Below the pieces are notes generated by a model that did not search any database, was not told the DNA's origin, and saw only the letters and a program-made list of their open reading frames with translations. A program made the position numbers and the translations under genes. From contig CAVXHK010000003.1 of NCBI GenBank assembly GCA_963761705.1, positions 310,001-374,000 on the forward strand: a stretch of DNA of 64,000 bases, read 5' to 3'. Below are positions 40,440-49,791 of this stretch, piece after piece (the first letter of the stretch is position 1; each line of letters opens with the position of its first letter). The stretch comes from CAVVKW01 sp963761705 (GTDB taxonomy: Bacteria; Verrucomicrobiota; Verrucomicrobiia; Chthoniobacterales; JAATET01).

Positions 40440-41564
40440 TCACTTGAAGAGCTCGAGGTAGGCGTCGAAGCGGAAGAGTCGGTCGCGTCGCGCACCGGTA
40501 ATCTCTTTGAGGATTCCTAGTTGGGTAAAACGTTCGAGGAGTTTGTAGGCAGTCGGCGCGGAGACACCCGCCGCTTTGGCGACCTGCTGAGCATTGACAC
40601 ACGGCTGCGCGAACAGATTGCGGAAGAGGGCGAGTCCGGAGGCGGATTGCGGTTTCCAACTCTGAATCTCGCTTTCCCAGTATCGCTGAAATTGGAGGAT
40701 GCGATCAAAGGTCTCCACTCCATGCCGGGCGGTTTCGGTGACGCCATCCAGGAAAAAGTGCAACCAGTCGTTCATGGCATTTTCCCGACGAACCCGGGTG
40801 AGGCGTTCGTAATACTCGTCGCGATTCTTTTCAAGATACTCGGAAAGGTAGAGGACGGGTTGTTTCAGGATACCTTCCGCGACGAGGTAAAGCGGGATCA
40901 TGAGACGACCAATCCGGCCATTGCCGTCCAGAAACGGGTGAATGGTCTCGAACTGGTAATGCATGACGGCGACCTTGATGAGGTGCGGAAGATGTAACTC
41001 GCGATTGTGGGCAAAAAGTTCGAGATCGCCCATCAGCGCGGCAACGCCTTCGTGACCGGGTGGGACAAATCGGGCATTGCCGGGATTTGACCCACCAATC
41101 CAGTTCTGACTGCGCCGGAACTCGCCGGGAGTTTTGCGTTCACCTCGGACGCCTTGCATGAGCACGGCGTGGGCGTCGCACAGGAGGCGGTTGGAAAATG
41201 GGAGATTTTTCAGGCCAGCGACGGCCTCGTTCATGGCGCTGATGTAGTTGTTCACCTCCCGCCAGTCATCCCTCCGTTCCTCGGAAATCTCCTCCTCCGG
41301 GAGGATGGCCTCCGCCATTTCGGTGCGCGTATCCTCGATTTTGCTCGATTGGGTGGCCTCTTTGGTGACGTGCATCTGAACGAACAAGTCGAGGTTGGGC
41401 ACATACTCGGAGAACATATCCAGTCGGCCGAGTTGACGATCTGCCTGGCTGAGCGCTTCGATGATCCGGGGTTCGTCAATTCGCCAAGAGCGGTTGATTA
41501 GGGAGGGCTCGAAGCTCCGATACCCTGACCGTTCGATCCATTGACCTGATTCAAAGGCATTCAT
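40440..41564 (-). CDS. Canonical Fic-family adenylyltransferase with C-terminal winged helix
   Basis: The 374-residue protein has an intact catalytic motif HPFLDGNGRIGR (209-220), the Fic N-terminal domain, an N-terminal inhibitory-type motif SSKIED (Ser73...Glu77), and a C-terminal winged helix (QQVAKAAGVSAPTAYKLLERF). Such class II Fic proteins AMPylate protein targets and are self-inhibited by the Glu. Targets are unknown. It lies between the DUF1016 relic and the tRNA-Leu end of the island; the short gap to the relic has no gene. Confidence 0.92.
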   Translation of the reverse strand: MNAFESGQWIERSGYRSFEPSLINRSWRIDEPRIIEALSQADRQLGRLDMFSEYVPNLDLFVQMHVTKEATQSSKIEDTRTEMAEAILPEEEISEERRDDWREVNNYISAMNEAVAGLKNLPFSNRLLCDAHAVLMQGVRGERKTPGEFRRSQNWIGGSNPGNARFVPPGHEGVAALMGDLELFAHNRELHLPHLIKVAVMHYQFETIHPFLDGNGRIGRLMIPLYLVAEGILKQPVLYLSEYLEKNRDEYYERLTRVRRENAMNDWLHFFLDGVTETARHGVETFDRILQFQRYWESEIQSWKPQSASGLALFRNLFAQPCVNAQQVAKAAGVSAPTAYKLLERFTQLGILKEITGARRDRLFRFDAYLELFK

Positions 41565-41966
41565 TCGCAGTGAATCCGGGGCAGAATTTTAATAGCAGCA
41601 TTTATTAATTAAAGAAAAGGCAGTAATTTTAAATAGATGGCGAGCCTTGTAAAGCCTCAGGCGTGCAGAGTTGGGTAGCTCGGGATGTGAGGTGACTTGA
41701 GGCGGGGAGGTGAGCGGATGCTCCGATCCATCTTTCCGGTTCAGAAATATAAGAATCAGCGAATCGTGGATCTTCTTTTCCCGGTTAAAATCCTCCGTTG
41801 GCGGCCTGCTCTTGGGGGACTTGGAACCGGAAATTCTGCCATTTCGGCGGACAAGTGGCGGACAATTTGAGGGCGTTTCCAGTCCGTTCCATGCGATTCC
41901 TGTTGGTCGGGTGCGCCTGCTCTGCGGCCATCTTATCTCCCTTGCGTTCAGGGATTTAGAGGGAAA
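41565..41966. other. AT-rich right margin of the island, no clear gene
   Basis: The part at 41580-41640 is markedly AT-rich (AATTTTAATAGC, TTTATTAATTAAAG) and may contain the Fic promoter. Next to the tRNA 3' end, where an integrase gene is expected, only a short minus-strand frame of about 47 residues (MAAEQAHPTNRNRMER...) is open. It has no recognisable recombinase motif. Confidence 0.5.
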
Positions 41967-42047
41967 TGCTCACGAGAGGACTCGAACCTCCACGAGTTGC
42001 CCCACTAGATCCTGAATCTAGCGCGTCTGCCATTCCGCCACGTGAGC
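41967..42047 (-). tRNA. tRNA-Leu (anticodon CAG)
   Basis: A class II cloverleaf on the minus strand: acceptor GCTCACG pairs with CGTGAGC, the anticodon loop TTCAGGA gives CAG, the variable arm is TGGGGCAACTC, and the T-arm holds GGTTCGAGTCC. CCA is not encoded. Its last 41 bases are repeated at 32403-32443. Confidence 0.96.
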
Positions 42048-42172
42048 TACGGGATGTTTAAGATGAACGGTCGTCGAAGAATTGTAAATGACGGATCGCT
42101 GCGGCGGACGTGGGAAATTGCACTGGCAATCACCGGTCTCTCGTGCGAAACGGTTGGGCTAGTTTATTCCCT

Positions 42173-43333
42173 ATGAAACGCAAATCTCTACTCCACCTCC
42201 TCACTGGTTCTCTACTTGGCCTCGCCGTCGTCGCCCCGATTTTCGCGCAGGATACCCCGCCCGCGCAGGATACCCCGCCCGCGGGCGAGGCGGCGCCGGC
42301 CGCCGCTGCGGAAGCAGCTCCCGCTCCCGCCGCAACTCCCGCCGAGCCAGCTCTCGACATCAAGGACCCGGTCGCAACGGTTAACGGAGATCCCATTTCC
42401 AAGGAAGATCTCGAGACGATGTTCAACAACGCCGTCTCAGCCCAGGGCATCGATCCGGCCACGCTCTCGAACGAGCAGAAGCTCGCCGGCTACAATCAGC
42501 TCCTTCAGGACATGATCACCGAGAAGTTGGTCAAGGCCGCGTCGAAGGATGTGACAGTCACCGACGAAGACGTGACCGCGGAGATCGCGAAGATCAAGGA
42601 GCAGTTCCCGACGCAGGAAGCCTTCGAAGAGCAGCTCGAGGCGAGCGGCCAAACGCAAGAAAAACTCACCGTCCTCATTAAAGAGGGTCTCTCCCAGCGC
42701 AAGTGGGTCGAGAGCCAGACGGGCGAGGTGAAAATCAGCGACGAGGAGGCGCAGAAATTTTACGACGAGAACTCAGCTGAGTTCGAGCAGCCCGAGACCG
42801 TGCGGGCGAGCCACATTCTTTTCATGGTGCCGGAAGGAGCGGGTGAGGACGTGCTGAAGGAAAAAGAGGAGGCCGCGAAGAGCGCCGCCGTCGACGCGAA
42901 GAAGGACGGTGCGGATTTTACCGAACTCGCCAAGAAGCTTTCCGAAGAACCTGGTGCCGCTGAGAGTGGTGGCGATCTGAATTTCTTCACGAAGGATCAA
43001 ATGGTCCCCGCCTTCGCCGACGCGGCGTTCAGCATGGAGCCGGGTGAAATCAGCGAGCCGGTGAAGTCCGAGTTTGGCTTTCACGTGATTAAGGTCACCG
43101 AAAAGAAGCCCGCCGGAACGACTCCGTTCGAGGAAGTGAAACCCCAGTTGGTTGCGTTCCTCCAGAGCCAGAAAAGCCAGGAAGCAGTTGGTAAGGTGCT
43201 CGAAGGCCTGCGCACGGATGCCGAGATCGAAGTGATGCTGCCGAAGCCAGCGGCCGCGCCGATGGGCGGCATGGGCGCTCCGGCTCCAGCCGACGCGGCC
43301 CCCGCCGAAGAAGCGGCTCCGACCGAGAACTAG
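42173..43333 (+). CDS. Secreted parvulin-type peptidyl-prolyl isomerase (SurA/PrsA-like)
   Basis: The 386-residue protein has a signal peptide (LLHLLTGSLLGLAVVAPIFAQ) and an Ala/Pro-rich linker containing two tandem QDTPPA units. A SurA-type helical N-domain (VATVNGDPISKEDLETMFN) and one parvulin domain at about 217-330 follow (ASHILFMVPEGA, GGDLNFFTKDQMVPAFADAAF, VKSEFGFHVIKV). It helps fold exported and outer-membrane proteins. ATG 42173 was chosen over an upstream extension as it starts the signal peptide. The gene is the first after tRNA-Leu and heads a co-directional run of four genes. Confidence 0.93.
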   Translation: MKRKSLLHLLTGSLLGLAVVAPIFAQDTPPAQDTPPAGEAAPAAAAEAAPAPAATPAEPALDIKDPVATVNGDPISKEDLETMFNNAVSAQGIDPATLSNEQKLAGYNQLLQDMITEKLVKAASKDVTVTDEDVTAEIAKIKEQFPTQEAFEEQLEASGQTQEKLTVLIKEGLSQRKWVESQTGEVKISDEEAQKFYDENSAEFEQPETVRASHILFMVPEGAGEDVLKEKEEAAKSAAVDAKKDGADFTELAKKLSEEPGAAESGGDLNFFTKDQMVPAFADAAFSMEPGEISEPVKSEFGFHVIKVTEKKPAGTTPFEEVKPQLVAFLQSQKSQEAVGKVLEGLRTDAEIEVMLPKPAAAPMGGMGAPAPADAAPAEEAAPTEN

Positions 43334-43344
43334 GACGAGCCCGG

Positions 43345-44286
43345 ATGGCGCGCAAAAAACAATCGATCGGTCTCATAGGACTTGGGATCATTGGCTCCCG
43401 GGTCGCCGCGAACTTACGCCGGGCCGGCTACGAAGTCTGGGTTTGGAACCATTCGCCGAAGGCTGAACCAAATTTCCTGACCTCCGCAGCGGAGGTCGCG
43501 GAGACGGCCGATCTTATTCTGACGTTCGTCGCCGACGGTCCGGCTCTCATCGAAGTCCTGCGGTCGATGGAAGGCGTCCTCGCCGCCCGGCACGTGATCG
43601 TGAATCACGCGACCGTCGGCCCGGACGAGATCGCCGCAGCCGCCGAAATCGTGGAGCAAGCCAGCGCTTCGCTCCTCGATGCGCCCTTCACCGGCAGCCT
43701 CAAGGCAGCCGAAGCGGGCGAACTGGTCTATTACGTCGGCGGTTCGCGGGACGTGCTTACCCGGGTCCGACCGGTTCTTGAGGTCTCGTCCAAAGCGATC
43801 CTCGAGATCGGCGAGTTGGGGCAGGCCAGCCTCGTGAAGATCGCGACAAACTTGGTCTCGGCGACGATCGTCGAATCACTCTCGGAAGCGATGGGCCTCA
43901 TGGAGAAAAACGGCGTGCCGCTCGAGAAGTTTGCGCGAGCCATCGAGCTGAACGCTGCCAATTCGGGCGTTTCGCAAGTCAAAGTGCCGGTGATGCTTGA
44001 GGGGAAATTCGACCCGCATTTCTCGCTCAAGCACATGTTCAAGGACGTGCAGCTTGTCCTGGCGGCGGCGGAGCGGGCTGGATTGGAGATGCCTGCGGCG
44101 AACGCGGCGGCGGGTGCGCTCATGTCCGGGATCGAACACGGGTGGGCGGATCTTGATTTCTCGGCGATCTCGAAGCACTACGGCTTTCCGGGCAAGGAAC
44201 CCCTCGCTCCGGAGCCAGTGCTGGCTACTGAAACCGGTGGCGATAAGCCGAAAAAGCGGTTCCCACTTTTCGGCGGCTCGAATTGA
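43345..44286 (+). CDS. NAD(P)-dependent beta-hydroxyacid dehydrogenase-family protein
   Basis: The 313-residue protein starts with the Rossmann motif IGLIGLGIIGSRVAANL. It has the 3-hydroxyisobutyrate dehydrogenase/6-phosphogluconate-type signature DAPFTGSLKAAEAGEL, with substrate and catalytic Lys in SLVKIATNLVSA, and the C-terminal helical domain (FSLKHMFKDVQLVL). Likely a 2-hydroxy-3-oxopropionate, 3-hydroxyisobutyrate or succinic-semialdehyde-type reductase; the substrate is not certain. A C-terminal basic tail (KPKKRFPLFGG) is unusual. It overlaps ygfZ by 4 bases. Confidence 0.88.
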   Translation: MARKKQSIGLIGLGIIGSRVAANLRRAGYEVWVWNHSPKAEPNFLTSAAEVAETADLILTFVADGPALIEVLRSMEGVLAARHVIVNHATVGPDEIAAAAEIVEQASASLLDAPFTGSLKAAEAGELVYYVGGSRDVLTRVRPVLEVSSKAILEIGELGQASLVKIATNLVSATIVESLSEAMGLMEKNGVPLEKFARAIELNAANSGVSQVKVPVMLEGKFDPHFSLKHMFKDVQLVLAAAERAGLEMPAANAAAGALMSGIEHGWADLDFSAISKHYGFPGKEPLAPEPVLATETGGDKPKKRFPLFGGSN

Positions 44287-45176
44287 CCGCAGCGGGACAG
44301 AGCGTCGTGCTGGCGACCGCCCGCGAACGGGGTGGCTACTTTCGCCTGCCGACTCGGGCGCGATTTGCGTTGAGCGGAGCGGACCGCGAGCGATACCTCA
44401 ACGGGCAGGTGACGAACGACATCCGCAAGCTCTCGCCCGGAGTGGGAATGTCAGCTTGCGTTGTTTCAGCGAAGGGAAAACTGGACGGGGTCGTCTGGAT
44501 CTGGAGCGACGAGACACGGCTCTTCGTCGAAGTGGATCAATCGCTCGCCGAGTCGATGGCGATTCGGCTCGAGCGCTACCTCGTCGCGGACGACGTGGAG
44601 ATCGAGGCGCTCGACGGGCCGGCGGAACTTCATGCCTTCGGCGCTGCCGCCGGGATCTTGCTGGCGGCGGGTACCGGCCTCCGCCGGGCGGAGCGATTCG
44701 GAGCAACGGGAGTCGATTTCGACAAATCTTCGCTCGGTCACCTTGTCGAATGGACCGAACTCGACGCGGCCGCTGTCGAGGTCCTGCGAATTGAACGCTT
44801 GATCCCGATCTGGGGTGCGGAGCTTGGCCCCGACACGCTGCCAGCCGAAGCTGGGCTGGACCGGACGGCGGTGGACTTCCACAAGGGGTGCTACATCGGG
44901 CAGGAGGTGATCTCGCGCATCCAGAGCGTCGGTCGGACGAACCGGGCGCTGGCTTCCTTCACCGTGGCGGACGGCGAGCGGCCCGGGGCGGGCGACGATT
45001 TGCTCGACGACTCGGGCGGGGAAAAAGCCGCCGGCGTCGTGACCTCGGTAGCGGACCACTTTGAATTGGCGCGGCCGGTGGGACTCTGTTACATCAAGCG
45101 CGGTCGCGAGGGGTCGGGCAATTTTGTCACCGCCTCGGGTGCCCGAGTGAATCTGTGCCAACTGCCATGCGAATAA
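44283..45176 (+). CDS. ygfZ: Folate-binding protein YgfZ
   Basis: YgfZ is a tetrahydrofolate-dependent factor for assembly or repair of certain Fe-S enzymes such as MiaB. The 297-residue GcvT-like protein has the family hallmark KGCYIGQEVISRIQSVGRTNR near residue 205, with its conserved Cys, and RYLNGQVTNDI near the start. The start is TTG 44283, whose TTGA overlaps the previous stop; family length supports it. Part of a four-gene run with the parvulin, dehydrogenase and cyclophilin. Confidence 0.92.
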   Translation: MTAAGQSVVLATARERGGYFRLPTRARFALSGADRERYLNGQVTNDIRKLSPGVGMSACVVSAKGKLDGVVWIWSDETRLFVEVDQSLAESMAIRLERYLVADDVEIEALDGPAELHAFGAAAGILLAAGTGLRRAERFGATGVDFDKSSLGHLVEWTELDAAAVEVLRIERLIPIWGAELGPDTLPAEAGLDRTAVDFHKGCYIGQEVISRIQSVGRTNRALASFTVADGERPGAGDDLLDDSGGEKAAGVVTSVADHFELARPVGLCYIKRGREGSGNFVTASGARVNLCQLPCE

Positions 45177-45793
45177 TCCCCGTTCTCTCTCTCTTCCTTG
45201 CCTTCGCGTTGGTTGGCTGCGCAACCCGAAATCAGGTCGACCTTTCTGGCCCGGTGGTGGCGGTGATGGAGATCAAAATCAAAAAAGAGAAAGAATTACG
45301 CCGGGTGGTCATCGAACTCGACGAGACCGCTGCCCCGCAGACGTCCGCGAGCTTCAAGCTGCTCGTCCAGGATGGATTTTACGACAAAATGCGTTTCCAC
45401 CGGGTCTTCCCCGATCTGCTCGTGCAGACGGGCGATCCCTACAGCAAAGGTGGCGACTCGGAGCGCTCAGGGACCGGGGGACCCGGCTACACGATTCCGG
45501 CCGAGATCCGGCTTTCTCACGTGCGCGGAGCCGTCGCGACGTCGCGGTTGCCAGACCGCGTGAACCCGACGCGGGCATCGAACGGGAGTCAATTTTACGT
45601 GTGCCTGACGCCGATGCCGCAGCTCGACGGAGACTACACGGTGTTTGGCCGGGTGACGGAAGGTCTCGAAGTTTTGGACGAGATCAGCAAAATGCCGACA
45701 AACAGCAACGATTTCCCTTTGGATAAAGTTGTTATTCGCAGTATAAAGCTCGTCCCGCAGGGGTCGGAAACGGCGGCCAGCGGAGCGAATTAA
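45167..45793 (+). CDS. Lipoprotein cyclophilin-type peptidyl-prolyl isomerase
   Basis: From ATG 45167 the 208-residue protein has a lipoprotein signal peptide with lipobox ALVGC (Cys18). The cyclophilin domain contains FHRVFPDLLVQTGDP, SNGSQFYVCLTPMPQLDGDY and VFGRVTEGLEVLDEI. The usual F-H-R-V and Q-F-F positions are kept except that the last Phe is Tyr. It is probably periplasmic and complements the parvulin four genes earlier. The start lies inside the ygfZ end. Confidence 0.93.
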   Translation: MRIIPVLSLFLAFALVGCATRNQVDLSGPVVAVMEIKIKKEKELRRVVIELDETAAPQTSASFKLLVQDGFYDKMRFHRVFPDLLVQTGDPYSKGGDSERSGTGGPGYTIPAEIRLSHVRGAVATSRLPDRVNPTRASNGSQFYVCLTPMPQLDGDYTVFGRVTEGLEVLDEISKMPTNSNDFPLDKVVIRSIKLVPQGSETAASGAN

Positions 45794-45802
45794 AGTTGTA
45801 AC

Positions 45803-45884
45803 GGGTAGGTTCCGGAGTGGCCAAACGGGGTAGACTGTAAATCTACTGGAATTTCCTTCACAGGTTCGAATCCTGTCCTGCCCA
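45803..45884 (+). tRNA. tRNA-Tyr (anticodon GUA)
   Basis: A class II cloverleaf: acceptor GGGTAGG pairs with CCTGCCC (one T-G pair), the anticodon loop CTGTAAA gives GUA, a long variable arm is present, and the T-arm holds GGTTCGAATCC. Discriminator A is at 45884 and CCA is not encoded. A ruined restriction-modification locus follows directly. Confidence 0.96.
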
Positions 45885-46029
45885 ATCTTTTTCTTCCGGC
45901 CATTTCGGGCCGAAAGTCGGTTGGAGTGAGGGATTTGTGGATCCAAGCGAGGATCGTTGGCGGAGATGAAAAATGACCAAAAATGCTGGTTCATTCGTCA
46001 CCCATTGTCACCCAGATCGACCCACGCGG

Positions 46030-46644
46030 AGAACAATGTAGGCGGCGGACTACGGGGTTCCGCAGTTGCGACCGCGGTTTGTCTTGATCGCGATGAGGGC
46101 GCGGGACGCGGAGTTTTTCCGGTGGCCGTCGCCCGGCGGCGAGAAGGCGAACGTCGGCGAGACGCTCATCGATCTGATGGGGAGTCGGGGCTGGCCGGGG
46201 TCGGAGCGTTGGGCCGATGGAGCCAGGGCAATCGCTCCGACCGTCGTGGGTGGCTCGGTCAAGCACGGTGGGCCGGACCTCGGACCGACTCGGGCAAAAG
46301 CAAAATGGCGGGAGCTGCGCGTTGATGGAATGGGCATCGCCAACGACGCGCCGGGCGCGGATTTTTCCGTCGACGGGTTGCCGCGGTTGACCGTGCGGAT
46401 GGTCGCGAGGATCCAAGGCTTCCCGGATTCGTGGGAATTCGCGGGGCGAGAGACGGTCGCCTACCGGCAAGTTGGAAATGCCTTTCCGCCCCCGGTTGCC
46501 CGGGCTGTTGGGCGGGCGATTCGCGCCGCTTTCCAACAGAATTTTTCTTACAACGAACGTCCGGGAGAGCCCGATCTGGAAGTCCGACTGCTCGAGAAAC
46601 CACCCAAACTCAAATGCCATCCAAAAAAGGCTCCAAAAGCCTGA
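46030..46644 (+). pseudogene. C-terminal part of a cytosine-C5 DNA methyltransferase
   Basis: The readable frame begins at ADYGVPQLRPRFVLIAMR, the conserved VPQxRxR region in the second half of Dcm-type enzymes. It continues through LPRLTVRMVARIQGFPDSW and AYRQVGNAFPPPVARAVG, the end motifs IX-X. The SAM-binding and catalytic PC motifs are absent and a stop lies just upstream, so the gene is truncated. It overlaps the HNH gene start by about 31 bases, marking a former type II restriction-modification operon beside tRNA-Tyr. Confidence 0.85.
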
Positions 46645-47130
46645 TCCTCGGTTACTTCCTCGGGAACGTCGGAACCGTGCTCATCTCTCGCGACATCCAG
46701 CGCGAGTCAGGCGGCGTGGCAGAGTGGGCGCCTCGCGGGCGTGAACTCCGCAACGAGGACGGCTGGCAAATTCTTTCCCACAAAGATCGCGCGGACCTGA
46801 AGCCGGGCCTGGGTGCTCGAGCGAAATGGCTACACCTGCCAGATGTGCGGGGCCGCGGCGGGAGATCCGGATCAGTTGGCCAGCGGGCGGACGATTCGGC
46901 TGACGATGGGACACGTCGTCGATAAGTCGAAGGGGGGTGACGATAGCCCGTCGAACTTGCGGGCGGTCTGCACGAACTGTAACGAGGGGCTGCAAAATGC
47001 GGGCCTGCCGAAGCCTGACCGGATTCATCTCCTAGCGCAGGTGCGGCGGGCGACGCGGGACGATCAGCAGGCGTTGCTGGATTGGCTGTTGGCGAAGTTT
47101 GGGTTCGAAGCCGTCAAAAGCGCCGATTGA
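46614..47130 (+). pseudogene. HNH endonuclease, frameshifted
   Basis: MPSKKGSKSLILGYFLGNVG and RDIQRESGGVAEWA form the N-terminal helical region. After LKPG one extra G in a GGG run (46811-46813) must be removed to continue as VLERNGYTCQMCGA, then MGHVVDKSKGGDD and NLRAVCTNCNEGLQ. CQMC, CTNC and the HxxD/N core are the HNH zinc and catalytic elements. Adjacent to a C5-methyltransferase fragment, it was probably the cognate restriction enzyme. Both partners now appear inactive. Confidence 0.8.
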
Positions 47131-47240
47131 GTTGAATGGGGTCTGACCCGCCGCGCGGTGAATGGATGGGGATGCTCGGTTTGGCTCACTCGCGTCGCTT
47201 GATTTGCCGCTCCCACGCGGGACGCGCGCGCTTCCCAGCT

Positions 47241-49630
47241 TCACCGCGGTTGGTGGTAGTGGGCGGGGAGGGTGGGGGGTGGGGTTTGGGGTTGGGTGGT
47301 GAGGTGTCGCAGGGTTTCGGTGGCGGCGGTTTGGAGCTCGGTGAATCGTTCACTTTTCGGGTCGGGGGCGTGGGTGACGTGGCGGAGGAGACTGTGCCAT
47401 TCCAGGGTGGCTCGCTCGATGTCGCCTCTTCGGATCATCGCGTCGGGGGGGAGGGAGCGGATGCCGCCGGTGCGGAACCGGGCGAGGACGTCGGCGGTGC
47501 CTTCGCCGTAGGCGGGTGGGAGGCCCGCCTCCAAGTAGCCTTCGTGGTCGACGTGGCCGTAGGCGGCGCGGGTCGCGATGGCGAGGCGGTCGGACTCGCC
47601 GGTGGCATGGTCGGCAAAGCGGTGGCCGCCGCGGATGTTCGCGAGGTGGGCGATGATTTCCTCGATGGGATAGGTGGTGTCTTCGAGGGCGGCGGCGATG
47701 ACGAGGCCTTCGGCAGCTTGGAAACGGGCGGCGATGCGACCGCGGGTCGTCGGGACGCCGTGGGCGTCGATGAGGCCGAGTTTGCGCCAAGCGTGGGCGG
47801 CGGAGCCGGGGGGCGGGGAGAAGTGGGGGACTTCGGCGGTGGCGAGGTGGGTGTCGGTGTTGAGTTCGACCCGGCGGCGGGGTGGGGTGAGGAGGGCGCG
47901 GTCGTTCGCGTCGATGGTCGCGTTGGCGGGGTGGTCTGCGAGGGTGAGCTGGAGGGCGAGGATATCGCCGCGGCGGGCGAGGCCGAGAACGGGAAGGTCG
48001 GTGAGGAGAGGGGCAACGGTGGTGAGAAATTCTGGCTCGGTGAAGGTCTCGGTTTTGGTGAGGTGGAGATTTTTGCGGACCCAGGGGAGGGGGCGGAGGC
48101 GACCGTCTTCGGTGGGGTGGGCGGCGCTGAGTTCTTTGCCGTAGAGGGGGCCGGACGGACTGGGGAGTTTGCAGATTCGGCCGGGGCCACGGGACTCGAC
48201 GACGGCGGGGACGCGGAGGGCGGGTTGCCACTTTTCCTTGTGCCAGGCGAGGCAGTCGGAAAGGGGACGGATCCCGTTACGGGCGTCTTTGGCGAGCCGC
48301 CAATTGCCGGTGCTGTCGAGGTATTCTTCGCGGGTGGGGTGGAGGAAAGAGGGGGAGTTCTTTTGAGGGGCAGACGCGGGGACGGGTTCCAAACCGAGGC
48401 TGGGGGGTTGCGGGGAAAAGAGATTTTTGCAGGCTTGGCGGGCGGCTTCGAAGGGGGGGCGGCCCTGGTTGGCGGCGGTCTCCATGACTCGGAGGAGGCT
48501 GGGCCAATCGATCTCGTTAACTCGGCGGAGGGGGCGTTGGCTGGCATCGAAGAGGCGGGGGCTGTCGCGGGCGACGATGAGGGTGCCTTCGGTGTCGAGG
48601 CCTCGGCGGCCGGCTCGGCGTACATTTGGAGAAGTTCGTCGGAGCGGAGTTCGCGCTGGATGGGGCCGTCTTGGTAGCTCGTTCCGGCGATGGCGACGGA
48701 GCGAACGGAGAAATTGATGCCGGCGGCGAGACCCGTTGTGGCGACGATGAAGTGGAGGTGGCCGTTCTTGGCGAGGGGTTCGATCCAGTGGGCACGGGCG
48801 GCGTAGGGGAGGCCGCTGTGGTGGAAGGCGGTGCGGCGGGAGAGGAGGCGGGAAAGATCTTTGCCGAGGAGGGTCTGGGCGTCGGGTGAAAGGGCGATGG
48901 CGTCCTGAAGGGGGAGGGCTTCGCTGATGTGGCGAGCGATTTTTTCCGCTTCGGCGCGGCGAGGTGCGAAGATGAGGAGGGGGGTTAGCCGGGCCAAGTA
49001 GGCGGCCGCGGCGAGGCGGGGCCAATAGCCGCGGACGGAGTCAGGAACGCGGGGTAGATTCTCGTCCGGAATCTCGTTGAGGGGAACGGGGCGGTCGGCG
49101 ACGCGGATGATCTCGGTCGTGCGACCGAGACGCCGAAACCAATCGGCAACCGCTTCAGGATTGCGGACGCTGCCGCTGAGGAGGAGGATTTGGGTTTGTT
49201 CGGGTGGGGCGAGTGCGAGGGTGAGTTCGTAGTTCAGACCGCGGCGGGGGTCGGCGAGCATCTGGTATTCGTCGATGACGAGAGTGCCCGGAGCATCGCC
49301 GGAGAGGATCCGTTCGCGCTGGGTCTCGAGGGTGGCGACGAGGATGGGCGCGCGGGTGTTTTCCGCGATGTCGCCGGTGGCGATCCCGACGTTCCAGCCG
49401 CGGCGGCGCCATTCGGTCCATTTGTCGTTGGCGAGGGCGCGGGTGGGAACCGTGTAGACAGCCTGGCCACGGCGAGCGGCGGATCCCGAGTCGACGTGGA
49501 GTTCGAAGATGCGGGTTTTGCCCGCCCCGGTGGGGGCGTCAACGAGAACGTCGTGACCGGCGGCGAGCGCGCGGACGGCCCGCTGCTGCCAGAGATCGGG
49601 AACGTCGAGGGCGATCTGGAGACCGGTCAT
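47241..49630 (-). pseudogene. Ski2-like DEAD/DEAH-box helicase, frameshifted at motif VI
   Basis: The protein starts MTGLQIALDVPDLWQQRAV. It has the P-loop DAPTGAGKT (31-39), motif Ia TVPTRALAND, motif II as DEYQ, motif III LSGSVRN and motif IV/V AAGINFSV. Near 48610-48620 the frame changes: ...DELLQMYA should continue with GRAGRRGLDTEG, and the sequence fits loss of 4 nt (GGCC) there. The remaining some 450 residues, up to the stop at 47241, lie in the second frame. DEYQ with a long C-terminal extension suggests an RNA/DNA helicase of Ski2/Hel308-like type. Confidence 0.8.
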
Positions 49631-49791
49631 GGGATATAAATACGCTTTTGACTCGAAGGTCGCGAAGGACGCAACCGTCGCAAAGCAATACGAATGAAAA
49701 GAGGAAATGCAATGGGCTCTCGCTGGCGCCGGATGCCTGACTGGCTTCAAAGGAACTGGACGGAAGTAATTTATGAACGAAGAGTTGGCGG

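Larger units (their letters stand above)
32403..42007. mobile_element. Putative integrated genomic island in tRNA-Leu(CAG), about 9.6 kb
   Basis: Boundaries are the direct 41-bp tRNA-Leu repeats. Contents are two Fic proteins, a primase-helicase with three divergent coupled genes, and relics of a YgjP metallopeptidase and a DUF1016 nuclease. No integrase is recognisable, so the island is probably immobile now. Its AT-rich right edge (41580-41640) contrasts with the surroundings. Confidence 0.75.

Noticed and set aside
41790..41935. Integrase remnant next to tRNA-Leu
   Set aside because: Small frames exist, but no tyrosine-recombinase R-H-R-Y residues or serine-recombinase motif can be found.
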